Assembly: GCA_041689775.1 (NCBI GenBank)
Contig: JBDNFP010000325.1
Span: 1-15,039, forward strand
DNA length: 15,039 nucleotides
From: JBDNFP01 sp041689775
GTDB lineage: Bacteria; Bacteroidota; Bacteroidia; Cytophagales; Spirosomataceae
Direction of reading: 5' to 3'
The position numbers were made by a program, and so were the translations under genes. Every line of letters begins with the position of its first letter. The stretch's first letter is position 1. The notes under the pieces were generated by a model. The model saw only the letters and a list, made by a program, of their open reading frames with translations, was not told the DNA's origin and did no database searches. Shown here piece by piece: positions 6,641-14,147 of this stretch.

Positions 6641-6659
6641 CTTTCTGAAAACACATACT

Positions 6660-7148
6660 ATGCTTCCTATTCTAAAAATCTCATCACGCTACCTACTCGG
6701 GCTTTCGTTTTTGTTCATCGGACTCGGAGCAATCAGCTGTTGGTCAAACTCCGATAATAACTCTCAGCTAGTAGAGCAAACAGCAGGTACTGACGAGGCA
6801 ACGACCGAAAAAAAAACTGCGCGGCTGGATACTGAGCCGGAGACCCGGCCCAAACGTACGCCAAGTACCAAAGCCGTACCCTCCAAAGTATACCAGACCT
6901 TGGCTTATATTCGCCAATACAACCGGGCCCCCGACGGATACGTAGGAGGCAGGAAATTTGGAAACTACGAGAAACACCTTCCTCAAACTACCCCCGCAGG
7001 AAAGCGAATTAACTACCAGGAATGGGATGTGAGCCCCAAGAAAAAGGGTAAGAATCGGGGTGCCGAACGCATCGTTACTGGCTCAGACAACCGAGCTTGG
7101 TATACCCGAGACCATTACAACTCTTTTGTGGAAGTTATCGTAGATTAG
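6660..7148 (+). CDS. Secreted or lipid-anchored barnase/RNase Sa-family ribonuclease
   Basis: A 162-residue protein with a hydrophobic export signal (LLGLSFLFIGLGAIS then Cys27, a lipoprotein-like cleavage context). A polar, Thr/Lys-rich linker covers about residues 28-75, and a microbial ribonuclease (N1/T1/barnase) domain covers about 80-162. Catalytic residues are all present: Glu121 in YQEWDV, Arg137 in GAERIV and His152 in RDHYNSF. The N-terminal YIRQYNRAPDGYVGG block is also typical. The family cleaves RNA after guanosine outside the producing cell or in rivals. The start at 6660 is chosen because an upstream ATG (6609) sits inside a terminator. The next gene encodes a barstar-family inhibitor, which supports a toxin-immunity reading. 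Confidence 0.88.
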   Translation: MLPILKISSRYLLGLSFLFIGLGAISCWSNSDNNSQLVEQTAGTDEATTEKKTARLDTEPETRPKRTPSTKAVPSKVYQTLAYIRQYNRAPDGYVGGRKFGNYEKHLPQTTPAGKRINYQEWDVSPKKKGKNRGAERIVTGSDNRAWYTRDHYNSFVEVIVD

Positions 7149-7204
7149 TCACTTTCTCTCCGGTTGAAAACAGAAGATAGATTTTTCGTTACGCAAATTA
7201 GCCG

Positions 7205-7212
7205 TAATTTTG
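7205..7212 (+). promoter_or_regulatory. -7 promoter box in front of the barstar gene
   Basis: TAATTTTG matches TAnnTTTG exactly, in the 193-bp gap between the RNase and barstar genes. It suggests that the inhibitor can be made independently of the RNase, as a cell needs if it must always be protected. The rest of the gap shows no gene. Confidence 0.5.
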
Positions 7213-7341
7213 CTTTGAGCTCAGTCAACAGATTATCAATATTAGTAGACACAGTACTTTACGTAGAACTATACCAATTACATCTGGTTATGATTCTACC
7301 CGTAGACCCTTCGGCACCTATTTGATTAACAATCCATTTGT

Positions 7342-7785
7342 ATGAAGAATACCCATTTCTTACTCATTCCAACGGGCAACAACCCAGCTCCTTCATTCCT
7401 CGGCTGGCGTATCGCCCGCATCGACGGAGCTAAATCCACTACTCTCAAAGCCTTTTATGAGCAAATAGCCGAAGCGCTCGACTTCCCTGATTACTTCGGC
7501 CATAATCTTGACTCTCTGGATGAGCTCATGAATGATCTGCAATGGATCAAGGAAGAACGCATACTCGTATTTATTCACAATAGCGGCGAATGGTTGTCAA
7601 AGGAAAAATCTAACGAAAAGCGATACACCCTTCTTGATCTTTTCGAAGCAACCGCCGAGGATTGGAAATGGATGGATGAGGACGAAGCTTCTTCCAAAAA
7701 GGAACTTCGAATTCTTTTTGAAGATAGCCCACGAGTCCGTACTTTGCTGGAAGAACAAGAAATACCGTTTAGCTCGATTAGCTAA
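7342..7785 (+). CDS. Barstar-family ribonuclease inhibitor
   Basis: A 147-residue cytoplasmic protein whose middle carries the barstar signature: FYEQIAEALDFPDYFGHNLDSLDELMNDL. The acidic helix facing the RNase active site in barstar (Asp35/Asp39 region) corresponds to NLDSLDELMND. Barstar itself is about 90 residues. This protein has an N-terminal beta segment and a C-terminal acidic extension of roughly 50 residues (EDWKWMDEDEASSKKE ... FEDSPRVRTLL), as in many Bacteroidota relatives. It has no signal peptide, so it would block any RNase that remains or re-enters the cytoplasm. It ends 8 bp inside the convergent pnuC gene. Confidence 0.85.
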   Translation: MKNTHFLLIPTGNNPAPSFLGWRIARIDGAKSTTLKAFYEQIAEALDFPDYFGHNLDSLDELMNDLQWIKEERILVFIHNSGEWLSKEKSNEKRYTLLDLFEATAEDWKWMDEDEASSKKELRILFEDSPRVRTLLEEQEIPFSSIS

Positions 7786-8428
7786 GCAGTTCCTCTTCGG
7801 TTAGAGCTCGTACTTGATGCGCCCGGCGCCACTGTAAGTACCCCATCAGGGCCAATCCGAGAAAAATAGCGTAAAGCAATGCCGTCAAGTGAAGATCCTT
7901 ATAAATATACATTACCACGTAACAGGCATCGGCCACGATCCACACCAACCAGTTTTCGAGATACTTACGGGCCATCATCCACTGACCAATTAAGCTAGCC
8001 GCGGTCAAGGAGGAATCTAGGTAGCTAAAACTGGCATCAGTAAACCGTCCCAACAAATAGCCCCACAGCGCGGTAGTTACTACAAAGATTAGGACAAACA
8101 ATCCATAGAGGCGAACGGGGGTCTTGGTTACCGGTAGCCCCTGCTGGTTTTTGCCACCGTACAGCCACATCCACCACCCATATATACTCGTAAAAAAGTA
8201 GTACCCCTGTAAACTGGTATCAGCGTACAGCTGTGCCTGCCAAAATACCAGCACGTATAAAACCGCGTTGATTATTCCAAAAAACCATCCCCATACATTC
8301 TGTTGGGTGTTTAGATACACACAGATGGCACCAGTCACAAATCCCAAGATTTCGAGTGGGGTAGTAACTAACCCTACTATACTGAGTGACTGGTTCAACC
8401 ACTCCGAAAGTACCCCTAGTTCTATCAT
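7778..8428 (-). CDS. pnuC: PnuC-family vitamin transporter (nicotinamide riboside or thiamine)
   Basis: A 216-residue polytopic inner-membrane protein with about seven hydrophobic segments. It shows PnuC landmarks: PLEILGFVTGAICVYLN, GWFFGIINAVLYV, YGWWMWLYGG, and a C-terminal WLVWIVADACYVVMYIYK. Family members carry out facilitated uptake of nicotinamide riboside (PnuC), riboflavin (PnuX) or thiamine (PnuT), with trapping by a kinase inside. Bacteroidota often pair PnuT with a TPP-regulated receptor, and one lies in this window. This gene, however, has no riboswitch in its own 5' region and is not contiguous with the receptor, so the substrate stays open. No kinase gene (nadR or tnr3-like) is beside it. 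Confidence 0.85.
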   Translation of the reverse strand: MIELGVLSEWLNQSLSIVGLVTTPLEILGFVTGAICVYLNTQQNVWGWFFGIINAVLYVLVFWQAQLYADTSLQGYYFFTSIYGWWMWLYGGKNQQGLPVTKTPVRLYGLFVLIFVVTTALWGYLLGRFTDASFSYLDSSLTAASLIGQWMMARKYLENWLVWIVADACYVVMYIYKDLHLTALLYAIFLGLALMGYLQWRRAHQVRALTEEELLS

Positions 8429-8468
8429 TATATTTGTGTTATCTACTTTTTTGTGTTCAGAAGCCCTC

Positions 8469-8476
8469 TATCTTTG
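8469..8476 (+). promoter_or_regulatory. Promoter box between pnuC and mfd
   Basis: TATCTTTG is an exact TAnnTTTG -7 box on the plus strand. The same octamer occurs before the GldJ-like gene at 12026. A TTTG at 8450-8453 lies 15 nt upstream, slightly short for a -33 element. Transcription would begin near 8483, well before mfd, and meets a terminator at 8555-8588. Confidence 0.5.
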
Positions 8477-8482
8477 TCGCAA

Positions 8483-8588
8483 CGCACCTTTCTTACCCAC
8501 CATCGGGAGTATATCCTATGCAACAAATGTAGGAAAAGTGTTGTTAACCTAGTTGCCGACGAAGGGTTATTGCCTTCGACGGCTTTTT
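8483..8588 (+). ncRNA. Candidate small RNA or terminated mfd leader
   Basis: The stretch from the predicted start of the 8469 promoter to the T-run of the hairpin at 8555-8588 is about 105 nt and has no convincing open frame (its ATG at 8518 gives only MQQM). Internal complementarity exists, CAACA (8521-8525) with TGTTG (8539-8543), or TCCTA with TAGGA as an alternative. It does not show the SRP RNA core, 6S or TPP motifs. It is either a free small RNA or a leader in which termination limits mfd expression. Confidence 0.35.
8555..8588 (+). terminator. Hairpin terminator upstream of mfd
   Basis: GCCGACGAAGG (8555-8565) pairs with CCTTCGACGGC (8573-8583), 10 of 11 positions, followed directly by TTTTT (8584-8588). 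There is no plus-strand protein gene just upstream for it to serve, and on the minus strand it would lie in front of pnuC rather than after it. That leaves a short plus-strand transcript as its likely target. Confidence 0.8.
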
Positions 8589-8645
8589 GTGTTTTTGCAA
8601 TTCAAACCAAAAGTAGATCATAGATTCTCGTAACGAATTCATTTC

Positions 8646-11600
8646 TTGGAAGTAAAAGATTTTTTGACCCTTTACGGTGGCGACAGCTATATTCAGCTAC
8701 TCGCCAGTCAGATTCAATCCAGCTCGCTGGCCGACGCTCACGTGCAAGTAAAAGGACTTGTCGGTAGCCTTGATGCCGTTATTTCGGCCTCCTTATATCG
8801 CCGTTCGCCGCGCTTATCATTATATGTACTCAGCGACCGCGAGGAAGCGGCCTATTTTCAGAATGACCTGCAAAGCCTACTAGGTGCGGAGGATATTCTT
8901 TTTTATCCAACCTCCTACAAGCGGCCCTACCACTACGAAGAAATCGACAACGCCAACGTACTGATGCGGGCCGAGATTCTGAATAAGCTCAATGTGGTCA
9001 AACCCGGCCCAATGCAGATCGTAACGTATCCCGAAGCGCTCTTTGAAAAGGTAATCAACAAAAGGTCATTACTTGCCAATACCTTTTCTATTAAGGTAGG
9101 AGAGAAGCTTGATACCGAGTTTTTAACGGAGTTCTTACACAACTACGGTTTCGAAATCAACGACTTTGTATTTGAAGCCGGGCAGTTTTCGTTGCGTGGA
9201 GGTATTGTGGATGTGTATTCCTACGCTAGCGAGTACCCTTTCCGGATCGAGCTCTTCGGTGACGAAGTTGAAAGTCTGCGCTCTTTCGACCCCGAAACGC
9301 AGCTATCCGTGGAATCGGTAAGGCAGATCAACATTGTCCCTGATATTCAGCAGAAACTCACCACCGAAACCCGCGAATCTTTCCTCAGCTTTTTGCCCGA
9401 AACCGGTACGCTGTGGTTCAAAGATGTAGAGCTAACCCTCGAAATAATTGAGAATTCCTACGAAAAGGCGGAACAAACGTTGAGTGAAATCGTCGGAGGA
9501 GGTATTCAGGTTGTGTCAGACCCCGGCGCCCTCTACGAAACCCGACGCGGTTTCCTCAATCAGATCAAAACGTTTAAAACGGTAGAATTCGGCCGGCGTT
9601 TTTATTTCAAAAATGAAAACAAGATACTGTATTCCGCCAAACCCCAGCCCTCATTTAATAAAGACTGCGAGCGGTTAATTGGCGATTTATCCGAAAATCA
9701 GAATAATGGATTCATGAACGTCATCGTGGCTGAGCAACCCAAGCAACTCGATCGGCTCGAACGAATTTTTGAGGATATTGACCCCTACGTAAAATTTCGA
9801 CCGATGAGCATTGCCCTACACGAGGGCTTTATCGACGACCAACTAAAAGTTGCCTGTTATACTGATCACCAAATTTTTTCCCGCTTTCACAAGTATAAGA
9901 TTAAGGTAAAGTTCAATAAGTCGAAGGCTATTACCCTAAAGGAGTTGAAAACTCTCCAACCCGGCGATTTCGTTACGCACGTAGATTACGGAATCGGACG
10001 CTTTGCCGGAATGGAAAAGCAGGAAGTCAACGGACAACAGCAGGAAGCCGTACGCCTGGTCTACCGCGACAACGATCTGCTCTACGTTTCGGTACACAAC
10101 CTGCACAAAATAGCCAAGTATACCGGTAAAGAAGGTACTCCTCCGGCTATGAGTAAGCTGGGTTCCGGCGACTGGGAGAACAAAAAATCTAAGGTAAAAA
10201 AGCAGCTCAAAGATATTGCCCACGAGCTGATAGCCCTCTACGCCAAGCGGCGTGCCGCGCCGGGGTTTGCCTTTACCCCTGACACCTACATGCAGGCCGA
10301 GTTAGAATCTTCCTTTTTATACGAAGATACTCCCGATCAAGCCAAAGCTACCGGCGACGTGAAAGACGACATGGAGAAAAGCCACCCGATGGATCGTCTG
10401 GTGTGTGGTGATGTTGGTTTTGGAAAAACCGAGGTAGCCATCCGGGCCGCTTTCAAGGCAGTTAGTGATAGTAAGCAGGTAGCCGTGTTGGTACCTACCA
10501 CCATTCTGGCTATGCAGCATTATAAGACTTTCTGCGAGCGACTGGAAGATTTTCCGGTTCGGATGGGCTACATTAATCGCTTCAAAACGACGAAAGACAT
10601 TAAGGCTACCTTAAAAGAAGTCGCCGATGGAAAAATTGATATCCTTATTGGTACCCATCGTATCCTTAATAAAGACGTTCACTTCAGAGACCTTGGACTA
10701 TTAGTTGTAGACGAAGAGCAAAAGTTTGGGGTAAAAGCAAAAGATCGCCTAAAGGAGATGCGTGTCAACGTAGATGTACTTACACTTACTGCCACCCCCA
10801 TTCCTCGCACTCTTCACTTCTCTCTCATGGGAGCCCGCGACTTATCCGTCATCGCAACTCCGCCTCCCAACCGGCAACCGGTAACCACCGAAGTGTTGAC
10901 GTTCAGCGAGGAGATTATCCGTGACGCCCTGAGCTTCGAGCTCAACCGGGGAGGTCAGGTATTTTTTGTTCACAACCGGGTGAGTGACATTGAGTCGATT
11001 GCCAACATTATATTACGCCTTGTACCCGAAGCCCGTATTGGGGTAGCCCATGGTCAGATGGAAGGTGAACGTCTCGAACGGGTCATGCTCCGCTTTATTG
11101 AAGGGGAGTATGATATCCTGGTATCAACCAATATTATTGAATCGGGTATTGACATCCCCAATGCCAACACCATTATGATTAATTCCGCCCAAATGTTTGG
11201 CCTTTCTGATTTACATCAGATGCGCGGACGGGTGGGGCGCTCTAACCGGAAAGCATTTTGCTATTTGTTGACCCCTCCCGTATCGGTACTATCCAACGAT
11301 GCTCGTAAGCGTTTACAGATCTTGGAAGAGTTTTCGGAACTGGGCGACGGTTTTAAAGTAGCTATGCGTGACCTGGATATCCGGGGAGCTGGAAATTTAC
11401 TGGGAGCCGAGCAGAGTGGCTTCGTCAATGACCTTGGCTATGAGCTCTACCACAAGATGCTCGATGAGGCCGTGAAGGAATTAAAAGAAAACGAATTTAA
11501 GGATTTGTTTGCCAGTACTTTGAATATTACCAAAGACCTTTTACCCGACTGTCAGATCGAAACGGACCTCGCTACGCTGATTCCGGAAGCCTACGTAAAG

Positions 11601-11993
11601 AATATTTCCGAAAGGTTGTCGTTATATACTCGTCTGGACAATGTAAAAAGTAAAGAAGAACTTACGGCATTTAATACAGAACTCTCCGATCGGTTTGGAA
11701 CCTTACCCATTGAAGTTCAGAATCTTCTGACAACGGTACGTATCCGACTCTATGCCGAAATGCTTCATTTTGAAAAATTAACGTTAAAAAACAATACCAT
11801 GAAAGGATACTTCGTTTCTTCCGAAAGCGATAAATTCTTTCAGTCGCCTAAATTTGGCAAAGTAATTGAATACATACAAAAATACCCCAAACGGACTGCT
11901 TTAAAGGATAGTAAAGGTAAATTAACCCTTACCTGCTACGAGGTCAAAACCCTTAGTGAAGCCCAAAGCATTCTGGAAGAGTTGAATAGATAG
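8646..11993 (+). CDS. mfd: Transcription-repair coupling factor Mfd
   Basis: A 1115-residue protein of normal Mfd length. In order it has a UvrB-like region (about 25-350; EEAAYFQNDL, YHYEEIDNANVLMRAEIL and GGIVDVYSYASEYPFRIELFGDEVESLR), a CarD-like RNA polymerase interaction domain (about 430-520; PGDFVTHVDYGIGRFAG), and an SF2 translocase. The translocase carries Walker A GDVGFGKTE (Lys594), DEEQ (689-692), LTATPIPRT and QMRGRVGRS. A C-terminal TRCF domain follows. Mfd removes RNA polymerase stalled at DNA damage and recruits UvrA for nucleotide excision repair. The start is TTG at 8646: an in-frame TAA at 8631 precedes it and the first ATG lies too far inside. Any terminator read-through from 8588 would also reach this gene. 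Confidence 0.97.
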   Translation: MEVKDFLTLYGGDSYIQLLASQIQSSSLADAHVQVKGLVGSLDAVISASLYRRSPRLSLYVLSDREEAAYFQNDLQSLLGAEDILFYPTSYKRPYHYEEIDNANVLMRAEILNKLNVVKPGPMQIVTYPEALFEKVINKRSLLANTFSIKVGEKLDTEFLTEFLHNYGFEINDFVFEAGQFSLRGGIVDVYSYASEYPFRIELFGDEVESLRSFDPETQLSVESVRQINIVPDIQQKLTTETRESFLSFLPETGTLWFKDVELTLEIIENSYEKAEQTLSEIVGGGIQVVSDPGALYETRRGFLNQIKTFKTVEFGRRFYFKNENKILYSAKPQPSFNKDCERLIGDLSENQNNGFMNVIVAEQPKQLDRLERIFEDIDPYVKFRPMSIALHEGFIDDQLKVACYTDHQIFSRFHKYKIKVKFNKSKAITLKELKTLQPGDFVTHVDYGIGRFAGMEKQEVNGQQQEAVRLVYRDNDLLYVSVHNLHKIAKYTGKEGTPPAMSKLGSGDWENKKSKVKKQLKDIAHELIALYAKRRAAPGFAFTPDTYMQAELESSFLYEDTPDQAKATGDVKDDMEKSHPMDRLVCGDVGFGKTEVAIRAAFKAVSDSKQVAVLVPTTILAMQHYKTFCERLEDFPVRMGYINRFKTTKDIKATLKEVADGKIDILIGTHRILNKDVHFRDLGLLVVDEEQKFGVKAKDRLKEMRVNVDVLTLTATPIPRTLHFSLMGARDLSVIATPPPNRQPVTTEVLTFSEEIIRDALSFELNRGGQVFFVHNRVSDIESIANIILRLVPEARIGVAHGQMEGERLERVMLRFIEGEYDILVSTNIIESGIDIPNANTIMINSAQMFGLSDLHQMRGRVGRSNRKAFCYLLTPPVSVLSNDARKRLQILEEFSELGDGFKVAMRDLDIRGAGNLLGAEQSGFVNDLGYELYHKMLDEAVKELKENEFKDLFASTLNITKDLLPDCQIETDLATLIPEAYVKNISERLSLYTRLDNVKSKEELTAFNTELSDRFGTLPIEVQNLLTTVRIRLYAEMLHFEKLTLKNNTMKGYFVSSESDKFFQSPKFGKVIEYIQKYPKRTALKDSKGKLTLTCYEVKTLSEAQSILEELNR

Positions 11994-12025
11994 AGGTTTA
12001 TTCATGTAAATTTGGAAAGCTATTC

Positions 12026-12033
12026 TATCTTTG
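12026..12033 (+). promoter_or_regulatory. -7 promoter box of the GldJ-like gene
   Basis: TATCTTTG, an exact TAnnTTTG match, lies about 50 bp before the ATG at 12082 and 33 bp after the mfd stop. No terminator was seen after mfd, so read-through from mfd is also possible. Confidence 0.6.
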
Positions 12034-12081
12034 CGACCCGCATTTCAAAAGAAATACTATTAATTAAGCCACTTAAAAGCA

Positions 12082-13350
12082 ATGATTTGCATGCGTAGTA
12101 TTGGTATTCGATCGCTGGCACTGGTACTTATAGTACTCGTGGTAGCAAGTTCGTGTAAACAAAAAGGACCAACGAGCCTTAAACCTGGTAAGACTAGTTC
12201 CAAAACCGGATTGAGTTACAGCACCAAAGATGGTCAAGGAGATGGATTCAAGGTGAAACAGTACAAAGCCTTGCCGGCCGGACCTGGCCTGGTGTTTATC
12301 GAAGGGGGGCGTTTCACGATGGGTTCTCTGGAAGAGGATGTAATGGGTACCCGCGATAACTTGGAGCGGACTGTCAGTATTCAGTCTTTTTACATGGACG
12401 AAACCGAGGTAGCTAACATTCACTACCTGGAATACCTCGATGCTGTCATGCGTGACTCTTCCGAAGAGTATTATCGCCGCGCCCTACCCGATACAAATGT
12501 TTGGTTTAACCCTTTATCATTTAATGACTCGTACGTAACGATGTACCTGCGTCACCCCGGCTTCCGGTTTTATCCGGTGGTAGGTGTTTCATGGGGTCAG
12601 GCAACTGATTATAGTACTTGGCGTACCAATGCTGTCAATATTACCATGTCGCCACAAGCGTCTTCAGGTGGTAAAAAAGGGTTTTCTCTGGGAGGAAAGA
12701 AAAAGAAAGCAGCCCAAGCCGAAGTAGCATCTACTTCTGCGCCCTCCGGATCACTATCTGTTGAAAGTGGGTACGTACTACCCAACTACCGCCTACCAAC
12801 CGAGGCTGAGTGGGAATACGCTGCCAAAGGAATGATTGGTACGCAGTACGCCGACGAGAATCAATCTAACCAACGTATTTATCCATGGGATGGATCCACA
12901 CTACGTCAACCACGTGGTCGTAATCAGGGTACTATGCTCGCTAACTTCAAGCGGGGCCGTGGAGACTACGCCGGTATCGCTGGCAAAGCCAACGACGGTG
13001 CCATCATTACTGCAGAAATTCGCCTGTATCCTGCCAATGATAATGGTTTATATGATATGGCCGGAAACGTAAATGAGTGGGTACAAGACGTATACCGTCC
13101 ATTGTCTTACATGGACTTCAATGATTTGAATTCTCTACGTCGTGATGGCTACATGGATGAGGCCAAAAACTACGACTCTAAAAACAGCAACTCTTTAATA
13201 AACGATAAAATCAGAGTGTATAAAGGTGGGTCATGGTCTGATGTTGCCTATTGGCTATCTCCTGGTACTCGCCGATTCATGGATCAGGACTCGTCAACCG
13301 CAACCGTTGGTTTCCGTTGTGCGATGATTTCAACCGGACGTCATCGTTAA
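12082..13350 (+). CDS. gldJ: GldJ-like gliding-motility/T9SS lipoprotein with FGE-sulfatase fold
   Basis: A 422-residue lipoprotein. The export signal MICMRSIGIRSLALVLIVLVV ends at Cys25 (VASSC). A formylglycine-generating-enzyme-like domain spans about residues 65-418, with GPGLVFIEGGRFTMGSLEEDV, FYMDETEVAN, FYPVVGVSWGQA, YRLPTEAEWEYAAKG, YDMAGNVNEWVQDVY, KGGSWSD and TVGFRCAM. GldJ is needed for gliding and stability of the type IX secretion machinery; it is not known to act as an enzyme. GldJ is favoured over GldK by the GPGLVF-I-EGG and EEDV-M motifs and by the absence of gldLMN neighbours. A lysine- and glycine-rich insert (about 194-230; GGKKGFSLGGKKKKAAQAE) interrupts the domain. A second ATG at 12091 is also possible as start. 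Confidence 0.8.
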   Translation: MICMRSIGIRSLALVLIVLVVASSCKQKGPTSLKPGKTSSKTGLSYSTKDGQGDGFKVKQYKALPAGPGLVFIEGGRFTMGSLEEDVMGTRDNLERTVSIQSFYMDETEVANIHYLEYLDAVMRDSSEEYYRRALPDTNVWFNPLSFNDSYVTMYLRHPGFRFYPVVGVSWGQATDYSTWRTNAVNITMSPQASSGGKKGFSLGGKKKKAAQAEVASTSAPSGSLSVESGYVLPNYRLPTEAEWEYAAKGMIGTQYADENQSNQRIYPWDGSTLRQPRGRNQGTMLANFKRGRGDYAGIAGKANDGAIITAEIRLYPANDNGLYDMAGNVNEWVQDVYRPLSYMDFNDLNSLRRDGYMDEAKNYDSKNSNSLINDKIRVYKGGSWSDVAYWLSPGTRRFMDQDSSTATVGFRCAMISTGRHR

Positions 13351-13367
13351 TTATTTCCTTGTGTACC

Positions 13368-13408
13368 AACAATAGCCACGCGCTCACTACTGAGCCGCGG
13401 CTATTGTT
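13368..13408. terminator. Hairpin between the convergent gldJ-like and comF-like genes
   Basis: AACAATAGCC (13368-13377) pairs perfectly with GGCTATTGTT (13399-13408). The interior also pairs (GCTCA with TGAGC), giving a long stem with one bulge and the loop CTAC. The right arm overlaps the last codons of the comF-like gene. No T-run follows on either strand, so this is a structural barrier or Rho-assisted terminator rather than a classical one. Confidence 0.6.
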
Positions 13409-14088
13409 AGTATATAGACCTTAGTACAGCCCGCATCAATTAGTACTTCCAGGCAAGCTTCCAGTGTAGCGCCAGTAGTCAAAATATCATCGACCAGAAT
13501 AACCGCCTTACCGGCAGGTGAAGTAATCCCAACTAGTTCGAAAATCCCTTTTACATTATTACGTCTTTCTGATTTTGTCTTTCCGGTTTGAGAAACAGTA
13601 TACCGCGTACGAACCAGCATTGTTCCAGACCACGGTATACCCGTTACCAAGGAAAGCCCCTCGGCAAATACATCGCTTTGGTTATAGCCCCTTTCTTTTT
13701 GTTTTCGGTCGTGTAGCGGGACACTGACGATCAGGTCAGCTGATGGAAAAATACCTTCTTCCACTAACTCGCGGGCCATCATTTTACCCAGTAGGACACC
13801 AACTTCCTTTTGCCCACCGTACTTTAAAGCATGAAGCAGGTTTTGAACCTTACCTTTTTTTGTAAAGGCCAAATAAGCAATGACCCCCTGCACTTCCTGA
13901 TACCCTATAAATTTACCCGGCAAAGACGCCTTGATGGCACTGTCTGATTCCATTCGGGGCAGGCTTATACGGCAGTCTGTGCATAGTAGTTGTTCACTCC
14001 CCAATAGTGCATTTTCACAAGCCGCGCAGTTGCGGGGAAAAAGCATATCCACAAAATCATTCCAATAGTCTGATAGATCCATTCTCAT
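13387..14088 (-). CDS. ComF-family phosphoribosyltransferase-like protein
   Basis: About 233 residues from the chosen ATG at 14088. An N-terminal zinc ribbon (Cys21, Cys24, Cys36, Cys39; LFPRNCAACENALL and CTDC) is followed by a PRTase-fold domain with HALKYGGQKEVG, LIVSVPLHDRKQKERGYNQS and the PRPP loop VILVDDILTTGAT near residues 196-208. ComF/GntX proteins support DNA uptake during natural transformation in competent bacteria; their PRTase activity is not established. Two ATGs (14088, 14082) fit the family, whereas the longer frame starting at 14136 adds a Cys/Asn-rich lead that does not look like protein of this family. It is divergent from the CMD-like gene, sharing a 59-bp promoter region, and convergent with the GldJ-like gene. 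Confidence 0.87.
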   Translation of the reverse strand: MRMDLSDYWNDFVDMLFPRNCAACENALLGSEQLLCTDCRISLPRMESDSAIKASLPGKFIGYQEVQGVIAYLAFTKKGKVQNLLHALKYGGQKEVGVLLGKMMARELVEEGIFPSADLIVSVPLHDRKQKERGYNQSDVFAEGLSLVTGIPWSGTMLVRTRYTVSQTGKTKSERRNNVKGIFELVGITSPAGKAVILVDDILTTGATLEACLEVLIDAGCTKVYILTIAAAQ

Positions 14089-14147
14089 GAAAACTCTTTG
14101 TAGATTGTTTCCGTTATTGCAGTTGCATATAAACATGACCTCTTTTT

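Noticed and set aside
6609..6659. Upstream ATG for the barnase-like protein
   Set aside because: It lies in the stem of the preceding terminator and upstream of the promoter box; ATG at 6660 begins a proper export signal.
8268..8552. 94-residue plus-strand frame over the 5' end of pnuC
   Set aside because: It is antisense to conserved pnuC codons, has no recognisable motif and covers the promoter box at 8469.
8429..8645. Possible second TPP or other vitamin riboswitch for pnuC
   Set aside because: The CUGAGA and ACCUGAUC aptamer blocks are absent on either strand.
12073..12423. 116-residue minus-strand frame over the start of the GldJ-like gene
   Set aside because: It mirrors a well-supported coding region and its composition (His/Thr/Arg-rich) matches no known family.
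14089..14136. Longer N-terminus of the ComF-like protein
   Set aside because: The extra 16 residues are Cys/Asn-rich and not family-like; they nearly fill the divergent promoter space.
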